Shown piece after piece: positions 8,482 to 17,350 of a stretch of DNA of 64,000 nucleotides (position 1 is its first letter; each line of letters starts with the position of its first letter). The notes under the pieces were generated by a model, which made no database searches, was not told where the DNA came from, and worked only from the letters and a program-made list of their open reading frames with translations. The position numbers and the translations under genes were made by a program. The DNA comes from QQVM01 sp035341855. GTDB lineage: Bacteria; Bacteroidota; Bacteroidia; AKYH767-A; 2013-40CM-41-45. Location of the stretch: positions 1 through 64,000 of the forward strand of contig DAOQWA010000002.1 of NCBI GenBank assembly GCA_035341855.1, read 5' to 3'.

Positions 8482-9804
8482 TCAGAACGTGCGATTCATG
8501 TCAAAACCTTCCAAATATTCTGCGATGCGTTTTAGAAAACTTCCGCCAAGTGATCCGTCTACAACTCTGTGATCGTACGAAAGTGAAAGAAACATCATTT
8601 GACGAATTCCGAGAGTATCTCCTTCAGGAGTCTCAATAACAGCAGGCTTCTTACGAATTGCTCCGGCAGCCAATATCGCAACTTGTGGTTGGTTGATTAT
8701 CGGAGTTCCCATTACATTTCCAAATGTTCCGACATTAGTAAGTGTGAAGGTACCGTCCTGAATCTCTTCCGGTTTTAATTTATTTATTCTGGCCCTGTTA
8801 GCAAGATCATTTACCGCTTTTGTTAGCCCAATGAGGTTTAAGTGATCCGCATTTTTTATCACCGGAACGATTAAATTTCCACTTGGTAATGCAGCAGCCA
8901 TTCCGATATTTATATAATTTTTCTTGATGATCTTAGTTCCGTCAAGACTTATGTTAACCATCGGATAGTCACGAATGGCTTTACAGATTGCTTCTATAAA
9001 AATAGGAGTAAAGGTTATCTTTTCACCAATCTTCTTTTGAAAATCATTTTTCACACGTTCTCTCCAATTCACCAGATTTGTTACATCAGCTTCTACAAAA
9101 GATGTAACGTGTGGTGAAGTTTGTTTTGACATCACCATATGATCGGCGATCAGCTTTCGCATGCGATCCATTTCGATGATCTCTGTTGCTCCACCTGCAG
9201 AAGCCGCAATTGGTTGAGGCAAGCTTTGCGGTGCTGAGGCAGGCGCAGCTTTTACGGTGCTTCCACCAAACTTGGAACGATTCTCAAGATGATGCATCAG
9301 ATCCTGCTTCGTAAGTCTGTTATTTGCTCCTGAACCTTGAATAGACTCAAGTTCTTGAACACTTAGACCTTCCTGGCGTGCAATATTTTTTACAAGAGGA
9401 GAATAAAATCTTCCTCCGGGAGACTTCATTGAACCAGCAGCTGCGGGTGATGTTGATACCTGCGCAAGCGGAGCCGTCTCCGGCACAACTTTAGAATGAC
9501 TAACATCACCATTACCGCTAACTGGAGTAACACCGGCAGTTGAAGGAGATGATTTTCCTACATCGGCATTATCAGGTTTCAGTTGAGCAATGACTTCTCC
9601 GACTTTTACTACCTGTCCTTCTTCAAACAATCGCTTGGATAATATTCCGGCTGCCGGAGAAGGTACCTCTGAATCTACTTTGTCTGTTGCTATCTCAAGA
9701 ACAGGCTCATCAGCTTCAATATGATCTCCTTCTTTCTTGAGCCATTTTAGAATCGTAGCTTCAGCTACACTTTCGCCCATCTTGGGCATGATCAGGTCGA
9801 TCAT
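8482..9804 (-). CDS. 2-oxo acid dehydrogenase E2 (dihydrolipoamide acyltransferase)
   Basis: Core subunit of a 2-oxo acid dehydrogenase complex, transferring acyl groups from lipoyl to CoA. Domains in order: one lipoyl domain (residues 1-77) with the lipoylated lysine in TDKVDSE (K42); a Pro/Ala/Ser-rich linker; a peripheral-subunit-binding domain (about 131-172, SPLVKNIARQEGLS); a second flexible linker; and the CAT catalytic domain with the motif DHRVVDG (H412, D416). A single lipoyl domain and the sequence style fit branched-chain or pyruvate complexes; which one cannot be settled because E1 and E3 are not nearby. ATG start at 9804. A possible promoter lies about 60 bp upstream. Confidence 0.92.
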   Translation of the reverse strand: MIDLIMPKMGESVAEATILKWLKKEGDHIEADEPVLEIATDKVDSEVPSPAAGILSKRLFEEGQVVKVGEVIAQLKPDNADVGKSSPSTAGVTPVSGNGDVSHSKVVPETAPLAQVSTSPAAAGSMKSPGGRFYSPLVKNIARQEGLSVQELESIQGSGANNRLTKQDLMHHLENRSKFGGSTVKAAPASAPQSLPQPIAASAGGATEIIEMDRMRKLIADHMVMSKQTSPHVTSFVEADVTNLVNWRERVKNDFQKKIGEKITFTPIFIEAICKAIRDYPMVNISLDGTKIIKKNYINIGMAAALPSGNLIVPVIKNADHLNLIGLTKAVNDLANRARINKLKPEEIQDGTFTLTNVGTFGNVMGTPIINQPQVAILAAGAIRKKPAVIETPEGDTLGIRQMMFLSLSYDHRVVDGSLGGSFLKRIAEYLEGFDMNRTF

Positions 9805-9864
9805 AGAATTTTTATTTCTTTGTTTTTAATAAAAAAATGCAAAAAAAACCTTTGCAGCATCACT

Positions 9865-9898
9865 ACAAACTTACAAATTATTGAGCTTCTCTTCGCTA
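9865..9898 (-). promoter_or_regulatory. Putative Bacteroidota promoter for the E2 gene
   Basis: On the minus strand TAAGTTTG (9872-9865) matches the Bacteroidota -7 box TAnnTTTG exactly, with a weaker TTTAG (9899-9895) at about the right distance for the -33 element. Predicted transcription start near 9859, a leader of about 55 nt. The region overlaps the 3' end of the upstream glycosyltransferase gene by a few bases. Confidence 0.45.
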
Positions 9899-11872
9899 AA
9901 AATTGCCCAAATTTCTCCATCCTTTTCGAACAAGCTCCAGGTCTTTGTAAACACTGTAATCTTTTGCATACAAAGAGTTTAGGCGTGATAGTGTTTCTGA
10001 ATTCAGATTTTGTTTTAAACCTTTTGATGGCGTTATTATACCTGCTCTTATTTTAGGAAGGTTAATGTTGATATCACTATGACCGGAATAGCCTACCCAG
10101 GATCGTCTGCCAATGAGTACAAAAACTATGTTTCTGATGAGGCCTAATGGTTTTCGAACGATCAGCAATAATAGTGGCAGCAAAATGATGAAGCCCAGGG
10201 AAAGCAATATATCCAACAATCGCTTATTCCGTTTATTGACCGGCCTGTGAATACTATTAATATCGATCACATACAGCTCTCCCGGATTATCTACAGAGCT
10301 GGATCCGATAATGAAAAGACTCTCCGGTGGTGCAATCTTATAGTCAACATGACGTGAAGCCGTCATTGACATTGAGTTCATGATTTGATTTGAACTTACA
10401 TCTTTTCCACAAAAAATTATTTCATCAATCGAATAGACCTCTATGATGTCACTAAGATTTGTAGCGGCACCTAAGAAATACTTTGAAAAATCAACCGCAA
10501 GACGTTCATTTGAACTTGTCGATACTTGCTCCGGTTTCACAAAACCAATGAAGTTATGTGAAGTATCTGAAATCTTCAATAGGGACAATACCCTGGAACC
10601 TTCTTCTTCATTTCCGACGATCAATAGCCTCTTTTTCGTCTCACCCGCCAAAGTAAAATATTTCCCGAAGATCATTCCTGCAAGTACACGAAAAGAAACA
10701 GCGGCTACACTTGCCCAGATAGCTCCAAGAAGAATGAGTACTCTGGAAAAACGGTAAGCTTCAGGTAGCAAAGCATAGATCACCAATATGATCAGCGTAC
10801 CGCTAAATATTCCCCGCACAACTTTTCTCAGCTGAACCGGAGGATCATACGCACCACTGAAAAACATCGAAACTATCCAAAGTAAAATATATGCGGGTAC
10901 TGTAATCAACATATATTCTGACGGATAATGAATATCCATTTTGCCAGCCCAGTATTCTTTGATAAAGTAAAAGCCGGCATACATGATGATAAAATCAACG
11001 GTTGGCAGTAACATTTTTTTCATGAACTGCACCACGATGGCCAGACCTGCTCTCAGGTAAATGGCTATTTTGATTAAGATGGCAAATGTTGAAGCATGAC
11101 CGGGACTAAAATGCTTTTTGGCAAAAATGATCATTGCATTATAAAACACAAAAACATAATTCACGCTACTCTTCTTCGTGGACTCGCCTTTGTAATGTAT
11201 AATCCTCGTCCCAGGAAAGTAGTAGTTCTTATAGCCTGCCTTTGTAATTCTGTATGATAGGTCTATGTCTTCTCCATACATGAAAAATTCTTCGTCGAGA
11301 AGTCCGGTTTTGTCAAGAACTGACCTCCTTAATAGCATAAATGCACCGGCCAGCACGTCGACTTCAGCAACTTCATGTTCATCGAGATATCCAAGATGAT
11401 AACGCCCAAAAACTTTTGATCCGGGAAAAAGTGATGATAATCCGGACATTTTGTAAAATGCCACCAATGGAGTTGGAAGCCCTCTTTTCGACTCCGGTAA
11501 AAATTTTCCCCGACCATCTATCATTCGAACTCCAAGTCCGCCTGCATCAGGATGCTCATCCATAAACTGTAGAATCTTTCGGAAAGTGTCCTCTTCAACG
11601 ACCGTATCCGGGTTTAACAGAAGTACAAACTCGCCAGAAGATTCATGAATAGCCTGGTTGTTGGCTTTCGAAAATCCTGTATTAATTGTGTTTGCAATGA
11701 GCTTAACATCAGGAAATTTTTGCCTGACCATCTCATTCGATCCATCGACTGAATTATTATCCACCACGAACACTTCAGCGGCCAGCCCTTTGCAGGCCTT
11801 TTGAACTGAATGCAGACATTGTTCAAGAAAATACTTGACATTGTAATTCACTATGATGATGGAAAGCTTCAA
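9896..11872 (-). CDS. Family 2 glycosyltransferase fused to a degenerate polyprenyl phosphoglycosyltransferase module
   Basis: A 658 aa membrane protein. Residues 1-240 are a GT2 nucleotide-sugar transferase: MKLSIIIVNYN start, DNNSVDGS, LLNPDTVV, and an acidic MYGEDIDLSYR near 210. Several membrane helices follow (about 245-400), then a Rossmann-like CoA-binding-type segment with LLIVGNEEEGS. The last 110 residues begin NKRLLDILLSL, like the entry to a bacterial sugar transferase (WcaJ/WbaP type), and end with the family's LPKIRAGIITPSK and YAKDYSVYKDLELV. The stretch between, which normally carries the catalytic Asp-Glu pair, is missing. GT2 activity is therefore likely in polysaccharide or lipid-linked sugar synthesis, while the second domain is probably not catalytic. 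TTG start, chosen because GT2 homology begins there. Confidence 0.8.
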   Translation of the reverse strand: MKLSIIIVNYNVKYFLEQCLHSVQKACKGLAAEVFVVDNNSVDGSNEMVRQKFPDVKLIANTINTGFSKANNQAIHESSGEFVLLLNPDTVVEEDTFRKILQFMDEHPDAGGLGVRMIDGRGKFLPESKRGLPTPLVAFYKMSGLSSLFPGSKVFGRYHLGYLDEHEVAEVDVLAGAFMLLRRSVLDKTGLLDEEFFMYGEDIDLSYRITKAGYKNYYFPGTRIIHYKGESTKKSSVNYVFVFYNAMIIFAKKHFSPGHASTFAILIKIAIYLRAGLAIVVQFMKKMLLPTVDFIIMYAGFYFIKEYWAGKMDIHYPSEYMLITVPAYILLWIVSMFFSGAYDPPVQLRKVVRGIFSGTLIILVIYALLPEAYRFSRVLILLGAIWASVAAVSFRVLAGMIFGKYFTLAGETKKRLLIVGNEEEGSRVLSLLKISDTSHNFIGFVKPEQVSTSSNERLAVDFSKYFLGAATNLSDIIEVYSIDEIIFCGKDVSSNQIMNSMSMTASRHVDYKIAPPESLFIIGSSSVDNPGELYVIDINSIHRPVNKRNKRLLDILLSLGFIILLPLLLLIVRKPLGLIRNIVFVLIGRRSWVGYSGHSDININLPKIRAGIITPSKGLKQNLNSETLSRLNSLYAKDYSVYKDLELVRKGWRNLGNF

Positions 11873-11938
11873 TCTACAAATGATTTAGTAAGTGCATTAA
11901 TTATTGGATCTGCTATATCTCAAAATGAAAAAACTGAC

Positions 11939-12568
11939 CTAACGTGAAACTGAAATATCATATGGCACTCTGTTCAGTATCGATCGTCCAAGAGTCACTT
12001 CATCTGCATATTCCAGCTCATCACCGACAGAAACTCCTCTTGCAATCGTAGAAAATCGTAGTTCGGGTTGCTCAAGCTGCTGTATCTTTTTGAATATATA
12101 AAATGAGGTTGTATCTCCTTCCATAGTCGCACTCAAAGCAAGAATGATTTCTGCTGATACAGATGTCTTTAGTCTTTCCAGGAGTGAATCGATGGTAAGG
12201 TCGTTCGGACCGACACCTTCCATTGGGGAAATAATACCACCAAGTACGTGATACATTCCATTATATTGTTGTGTATTTTCAATAGCAATCACATCACGAA
12301 TATCTTCTACAACACAAATTAAAGAAGCATCGCGCCTGCTATTCGAACATATCTCACAAATTTCCTTTTCACTTATATTGTGGCATCGCTTGCAATAAAC
12401 AATCTCATCCTTTAGACGAAGGAGAAGGCTTCCTAATCGTTTCGAATCTTCCGTAGGTGCCTTCAGCATATGTAATGCGAGCCTCAAGGCAGAGCGTTTG
12501 CCAATGCCCGGAAGCCTTGACAAAGCTCCAATTGTTTCTTCTAATATTCTCGACGGAAAACTACTCAA
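11939..12568 (-). CDS. recR: Recombination mediator protein RecR
   Basis: Acts with RecF and RecO to load RecA on gapped DNA. Visible: helix-hairpin-helix LSRLPGIGKRSALRLALH near the N-terminus, a four-Cys zinc finger (CKRC and CEIC), and a Toprim domain beginning ICVVEDIRDVIAIE, ending with an RGVSVGDELEYADEVTL stretch typical of RecR. Length is 209 aa from the TTG at 12568, close to the family norm. The frame stays open to a TTG at 12607, but the family start aligns with SSFPSRILEE. No ATG is available, so a TTG start is likely. Divergent from the symporter gene, 87 bp between starts. Confidence 0.95.
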   Translation of the reverse strand: MSSFPSRILEETIGALSRLPGIGKRSALRLALHMLKAPTEDSKRLGSLLLRLKDEIVYCKRCHNISEKEICEICSNSRRDASLICVVEDIRDVIAIENTQQYNGMYHVLGGIISPMEGVGPNDLTIDSLLERLKTSVSAEIILALSATMEGDTTSFYIFKKIQQLEQPELRFSTIARGVSVGDELEYADEVTLGRSILNRVPYDISVSR

Positions 12569-12655
12569 TTTATTATGTTGATAAATCGGAGACAACGGTG
12601 TCACCAATAGCCTGCGAAATTACTTACTTCGGAGCGTATACACAAGCCCTCTATT

Positions 12656-14134
12656 ATGTCCCCAGCTCTGATTCTGGCCTGTGTGGCCGCTTACTCCATA
12701 TTACTTTTCGTCGTCGTCTGGTACACTAGCAGGAATGCCGACAATGAGTCATTTTTCATTGGAAATAAGTCATCCAAATGGTATATCGTTGCCTATGGAA
12801 TGATCGGTGCTTCTTTGTCAGGGGTAACTTTCATGTCAGTTCCGGGCTGGGTTGGAAGCACTCAATTTTCATACATGATGGTCGTATTTGGGTATCTGTT
12901 CGGGTATGCCATCATTGCCATGATCCTTTTGCCATTATACTATCGAATGAACCTGACATCCATTTACACTTATTTGGAAGAAAGGTTTGGTAAGAGCAGT
13001 TATAAGACCGGTGCCTTCTACTTCATATTGTCAAGGACAATCGGTGCAGCTTTCAGGCTTTATATTGTTGTCAACGTATTACAGACATTTGTATTGGATG
13101 CATGGGGAGTTCCCTTTTGGATCACAGTTGCAATTTTTATATTTCTGATCCTTCTATACACTTATAAAGGAGGAGTAAAAACTATTGTGTGGACAGACAC
13201 TCTTCAAACGAGTTTCATGCTTTTAGCAGTATTGTTATCGGTAATATTCATAGCCAGGGAGCTTGACTTTTCTTTGTCTAATATACTTACTGAAGTCTTT
13301 GATGGAAAATATTCAAGATTGGTGAACACACAGTGGCAGGAAAGATCATTTTGGCTGAAGCAATTTTTTGGAGGAATGTTCATTGCCATAGCAATGACAG
13401 GCTTAGATCAGGAGATGATGCAAAAAAATATCAGTGTTCGCAATGTAAAAGATTCACAAAAGAACATGTTAAGTTTTAGCATCGTCCTGGTTTTTATAAA
13501 TTTTGTTTTCCTTGCTCTCGGTGTTCTACTATATATTTTTGCAGAGAGTAAAGGAATATCGTTCCATGGCAGGACATCTGACGATTTGTTCCCGGAAATT
13601 GCATTAAACCATCTCGGCAGTGTCTCTGCGATCTTTTTTATCATTGGCTTAATATCTGCAGCATATCCCAGCGCTGACGGTGCACTTACAGCTCTTACAT
13701 CGTCATTTTGTATAGATTTCCTAAACATTAAGAAACGTGAACTTTCGGAGAGCAGACAAAGGAAGATAAGATATACTGTTCATATCTCATTTGCAATCGT
13801 ATTACTTGCCGTCATAGTTTTATTTCGCGTCATTAACGATGATGCTGTAATTAATAAACTTTTTACGGTAGCAGGCTATACATATGGTCCGTTATTGGGA
13901 CTTTATGCATTCGGACTCTTTTCAAAAGCCCGGGTCAGAGATAAATGGGTACCTATTATTTGTTTGCTGTCTCCACTTATCTGTTATTACCTGAATGACC
14001 ACTCTGAAGCATGGATGAATGGCTACAAATTTGGCTTTGAACTGCTAATTTTAAATGGTTTAGTTACTTATTTAGGTCTATTCCTTATCAGTAAGAAAAA
14101 AAAGCTTGCTGAGGGCAGTTTACAGAATATGTGA
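12656..14134 (+). CDS. Sodium:solute symporter (SSS family)
   Basis: A 492 aa inner-membrane transporter with about 13 hydrophobic helices. The N-terminal part carries the SSS-type sequence GASLSGVTFMSVPGWV after the first helix, YLEERFG near residue 107, and later GGVKTIVWTDTLQ, all characteristic of Na+-coupled solute transporters. The substrate cannot be told; relatives carry sugars, proline, pantothenate or organic acids. ATG start at 12656. The gene is divergent from recR, an arrangement I know from other Bacteroidota. No other transport or catabolic gene is linked, so there is no context hint for substrate. Confidence 0.9.
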   Translation: MSPALILACVAAYSILLFVVVWYTSRNADNESFFIGNKSSKWYIVAYGMIGASLSGVTFMSVPGWVGSTQFSYMMVVFGYLFGYAIIAMILLPLYYRMNLTSIYTYLEERFGKSSYKTGAFYFILSRTIGAAFRLYIVVNVLQTFVLDAWGVPFWITVAIFIFLILLYTYKGGVKTIVWTDTLQTSFMLLAVLLSVIFIARELDFSLSNILTEVFDGKYSRLVNTQWQERSFWLKQFFGGMFIAIAMTGLDQEMMQKNISVRNVKDSQKNMLSFSIVLVFINFVFLALGVLLYIFAESKGISFHGRTSDDLFPEIALNHLGSVSAIFFIIGLISAAYPSADGALTALTSSFCIDFLNIKKRELSESRQRKIRYTVHISFAIVLLAVIVLFRVINDDAVINKLFTVAGYTYGPLLGLYAFGLFSKARVRDKWVPIICLLSPLICYYLNDHSEAWMNGYKFGFELLILNGLVTYLGLFLISKKKKLAEGSLQNM

Positions 14135-14172
14135 CCGGTATTAAGGTATTTGTTGAAAAAAATGTTCATTTT

Positions 14173-14216
14173 TTCATTATAATAATGAATACTGGCATGG
14201 CTTTGGCTTAATTTTG
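14173..14216 (+). promoter_or_regulatory. Promoter-like -7 box with upstream palindrome before the LysM gene
   Basis: TAATTTTG at 14209-14216 fits the Bacteroidota -7 consensus TAnnTTTG, and its last base is only 4 bp before the ATG at 14221. A near-perfect palindrome TTCATTAT-A-ATAATGAA (14173-14189) lies where the -33 region would be, so it could be an operator. AT-rich palindromes can arise by chance. Confidence 0.4.
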
Positions 14217-14220
14217 TGCT

Positions 14221-15267
14221 ATGCTAGGAAAAATATCAGTTACCGGAATCATCAGTTTATTTATTTGTTTGTTTGCAGCTAATCATACCTCTGCAAATAC
14301 AATTTTGGATTCAATAGGTGTTGAAACTGTTGAAGGATCAAAATTTATCAAACACCGTGTTGAGTCAGGTGAAGGGTGGTATTCTATTGCCAGAAAATAT
14401 GGTATCAGTTATGCTGAACTAAGAATGGCTAACAAAAAGGAGGGAGATAAATTGGTGATTGGACAGATTCTACTCATTCCTGCTAAAGCCAAACTCAATG
14501 ATCCACGTTTTCAGAAAAACTATATCGATAAAAAAACCATAGAGCCTTCAACGGCTAAATCCATTCCACTGGAATCAAAGACTCAGCCAACAGGAAAAAC
14601 TAAAACTCATAAAATTATTGCCGGTGAAACTTTATTTGGAATATCTAGGATTTACTCAGTATCGGTAGATGAAATAAAAAAGTGGAATGATTTGAAAGAC
14701 AATACTATTGAAGTAGGGCAAGAGCTGATCGTTGGTACAGATAATTCACTAAGCAAAAAGCAAGATATTCCGGCCGATATTAAAGAGGTCGGAGGAAATA
14801 AAAAGGATAAGATAGCTGTAAGTCCGAACATCGAGTCAATGCCAAAGAACACTGAAAAGAAATCCGAAGAGATCGAATCTGCACCTCCCGGAGAAAATAC
14901 GGTTATCGTTAAAACAATTTCTCCTGAATCTGTGGACAAGGAAAGTAAAAAGAATGATAAAAAATATTCCTTTGCTAATGGAAGACAAGAGGTGAATGAA
15001 CAAGGTGTTGCTTCATGGATTGAAGATGAGGACATAAATCCCAATAAGTACTATGCTTTACATCGGACCGCGCCAATAGGTACTATTATTAAAGTCACCA
15101 ATAAAATGAATAACAATACTGTTTTTGTTAAGGTAGTCGGTGTACTGCAGGAAACTGGTGACAACGAAGGTCTGCTTATAAAAATATCAAAGGCTAGTGC
15201 AGAACGATTAAATGTTCTGGATAAAAAATTCCAGGCAGATCTGGTTTATGGATTATCATCGAAATAA
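14221..15267 (+). CDS. Secreted protein with two LysM domains and a RlpA-like double-psi barrel
   Basis: A 348 aa exported protein with a signal peptide (residues 1-26, cleaved near SAN). First LysM from about 44 to 88 (HRVESGEGWYSIARKYGIS to ILLIPA), second from about 124 to 170 (HKIIAGETLFGISRIYSVS to LIVG). A Lys/Glu/Ser-rich linker follows, then a C-terminal double-psi beta-barrel (about 258-345: GVASWIEDE, YALHRTAPIGTIIKVTN, LIKISKASAERL). LysM domains bind peptidoglycan. RlpA lytic transglycosylases have a catalytic Asp in an NDRGP motif, which is not seen here (FVKVVGVLQETGDN instead), so lytic activity is doubtful and a structural role is possible. The 3' end overlaps the convergent neighbour by 22 bp. 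Confidence 0.8.
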   Translation: MLGKISVTGIISLFICLFAANHTSANTILDSIGVETVEGSKFIKHRVESGEGWYSIARKYGISYAELRMANKKEGDKLVIGQILLIPAKAKLNDPRFQKNYIDKKTIEPSTAKSIPLESKTQPTGKTKTHKIIAGETLFGISRIYSVSVDEIKKWNDLKDNTIEVGQELIVGTDNSLSKKQDIPADIKEVGGNKKDKIAVSPNIESMPKNTEKKSEEIESAPPGENTVIVKTISPESVDKESKKNDKKYSFANGRQEVNEQGVASWIEDEDINPNKYYALHRTAPIGTIIKVTNKMNNNTVFVKVVGVLQETGDNEGLLIKISKASAERLNVLDKKFQADLVYGLSSK

Positions 15268-16094
15268 TTCTCTTCCCTGCTGTACTTTTCAAACTTTTCC
15301 TTCACTACACCCAACATTTCGGCAGCAACATGCGCATTACTTGCGATGATCTCCTCACCAAAAATATAATCAGAGCCGCCTTTGAAGTCGCTAACCTGAC
15401 CTCCGGCTTCCAAAACGAGAATGGCTCCACCTGCAACATCCCAGGGATTTAAACCGTACTCATAAAAAGATTCGAATCTTCCGCATGCCACATAAGCAAG
15501 GTCAGCTGCTGCAGATCCAAGGCGTCGCAAACCATGAGTAAATCTCATGCAATGATCAAATACTTCCATATATGGCTTCATTCGATCATAATTATGGTAA
15601 GGGAATCCGGTTGCAAGAAGTGAATCGCTAAGTTTATTTACGGATGACACGTTGATCTTTTCTCCGTTGAGATATGCACCACCCTTATCCCATGCATAAA
15701 AACATTCATCACGGGTGAGTTCGTGCACAAGTCCCAACACTAATTTATCGGATGCAAGCAGGGCAATACTTATGCAATAACACGGCACACCGTGTATAAA
15801 ATTTGTAGTCCCATCAAGAGGATCAATAATCCATGTAAATTGCTCGCGTTGTTCTGCTCTGGTCTTTTCTTCAGTGATAAATCCGGAGCCCGGTAGTATA
15901 GACGAAAGTCCTTGCACAAGCAGCCTTTCAGCTTCTTTATCTACATAAGAAACAAGATCATTGTGTCCTTTTTTCTCAATGTCTTTTTCAGAGAATCTGT
16001 CTCTTTCACCATTAATAAAAACGGCTACACTTTTACTGAGGAGGCTTACCTCCAGACAAAGTTTCTTCAGGTCAACAGATAAAGTCTCAACCAT
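15246..16094 (-). CDS. Inositol monophosphatase family protein (SuhB-like)
   Basis: A 282 aa Mg-dependent phosphatase. Motifs: ITEEKTR (acidic ligands near E75/E76), IIDPLDGTTNFIHG (D91 and D94), and the C-terminal NPWDVAGGAILVLEAGG with its metal-binding Asp. Relatives dephosphorylate inositol monophosphate or related substrates, and E. coli SuhB also takes part in rRNA antitermination. The sequence supports the phosphatase fold but not the substrate. Starts inside the end of lgt (8 bp overlap), so the two are probably translated together. Confidence 0.88.
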   Translation of the reverse strand: MVETLSVDLKKLCLEVSLLSKSVAVFINGERDRFSEKDIEKKGHNDLVSYVDKEAERLLVQGLSSILPGSGFITEEKTRAEQREQFTWIIDPLDGTTNFIHGVPCYCISIALLASDKLVLGLVHELTRDECFYAWDKGGAYLNGEKINVSSVNKLSDSLLATGFPYHNYDRMKPYMEVFDHCMRFTHGLRRLGSAAADLAYVACGRFESFYEYGLNPWDVAGGAILVLEAGGQVSDFKGGSDYIFGEEIIASNAHVAAEMLGVVKEKFEKYSREENYFDDNP

Positions 16095-17274
16095 CAGATT
16101 GATTGTTTTTTTCTAATTGAGACTGCTTCAAACCTCTTTTATTCAGATATATGATTCCGATTATCCCTGTAATAATGAGAAGAGTTGAGATCAGCTGGGC
16201 TTGCGTAAAAGAAAAGCTCCCAACATGATACTTTGAATTAACTCTTATACTTTCAATAAGAAATCTTTCAACCCCATTCATTACAAGGTATAAGAAGAAA
16301 ATGACACCCGGAACTGAGATCCGTTTTCGAATAGACCAAAGCACAAAAAATAGCAATATACATACGACACTTTCATATAGGGGAGTAGGGAAAACGGCTT
16401 CTGCAAGTTCATAGCAATATCGTCCTTCGCAACCAGGGATCGGTAAGCCTTCGCCAATAACATTATGAGGATATTTGAACTTCCAGACCCATTCCGGCAA
16501 GAAACTCATCCAATCCGGCATAGGTGAATTGTTCACGATTCCCCAGTCTCCATCACCTGAAAGCTGACAGCCTATTCGGCCTGTTCCATAACCAAGCATT
16601 AATGCAGGTGCTGCCGTATCGCACATGATCAAAGGAGAAATACCAACAGACCTTGCATACCAAATTGTAGTGAATGTTCCAACGATCAGACCACCATACA
16701 TGGTGAGCCCGCTTCCACTGAAAAACATTCCTGCAGGGTCTTGCAAGAAATCACCCCAGTATTCCAGGATGTGAAATATTTTCGCTCCAAATAATCCACC
16801 TAAAGCAGCAGCCATAGTCAGCTCAGGGACTGTCTGATATGGCCTAATAACTTCTTCTTGCATTTTCGGATTTTCAAGCTTCGCTTTATTCTTTTCTCTA
16901 TACTTTAAGAATGCAAACAAAGCAGCGACAGCCAAACCCGCTACCGTATTTCCCTTCGTTGATAAAATCACAGAAGGTGGGTCAGAAAAAAATTCTGAAC
17001 TGTTTAAAAAAACATATACTCCCTTGTAACCGAGAAAAAATCCAAACAATCCATTCCAGAAAAGTTCGCCAAATGAAGCAGGTTTACCTATAAGCGTCTT
17101 GCGAATATGTGGCGAAACCAATCCCAACTTCTCTTTGCGCTTGAGTTCCAATTTCATTATCCATGCCGAGAGTAGAAAACTAAGTGCTACCATCGTTCCG
17201 AACATTGGTGGGAACGAAACACTAAAATTAGTTCCGAAGAGGTCGTTCAATAAATCAGAAAATCCGGGATACAT
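16087..17274 (-). CDS. lgt: Prolipoprotein diacylglyceryl transferase
   Basis: Inner-membrane enzyme that transfers diacylglycerol from phosphatidylglycerol to the lipobox Cys of prolipoproteins, the first step of lipoprotein maturation. At 395 aa it is longer than E. coli Lgt (about 290), as in other Bacteroidota, with a long hydrophobic N-terminal part. Signature elements: SGSGLTMYGGLIVG near 185-199 and GRIGCQLSGDGDWG at 232-245, the Lgt catalytic-site region, followed by helices with PTPLYES. Many lipoproteins are encoded in this window, including the peptide-binding, fasciclin, MsrA and BamD proteins. ATG start; overlaps the phosphatase gene downstream by 8 bp. Confidence 0.93.
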   Translation of the reverse strand: MYPGFSDLLNDLFGTNFSVSFPPMFGTMVALSFLLSAWIMKLELKRKEKLGLVSPHIRKTLIGKPASFGELFWNGLFGFFLGYKGVYVFLNSSEFFSDPPSVILSTKGNTVAGLAVAALFAFLKYREKNKAKLENPKMQEEVIRPYQTVPELTMAAALGGLFGAKIFHILEYWGDFLQDPAGMFFSGSGLTMYGGLIVGTFTTIWYARSVGISPLIMCDTAAPALMLGYGTGRIGCQLSGDGDWGIVNNSPMPDWMSFLPEWVWKFKYPHNVIGEGLPIPGCEGRYCYELAEAVFPTPLYESVVCILLFFVLWSIRKRISVPGVIFFLYLVMNGVERFLIESIRVNSKYHVGSFSFTQAQLISTLLIITGIIGIIYLNKRGLKQSQLEKNNQSDG

Positions 17275-17350
17275 TTAAAAAATCTTTGGGTGGCTGATAC
17301 TTATAAGAATAAATGAAAGGCTCGCAGTTGATCTGCGCAGATTCTACCAA

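Noticed and set aside
14652..15044. 130-codon minus-strand frame inside the LysM protein gene
   Set aside because: Antisense shadow of a clear coding region; Ser/Phe-rich low-complexity translation.
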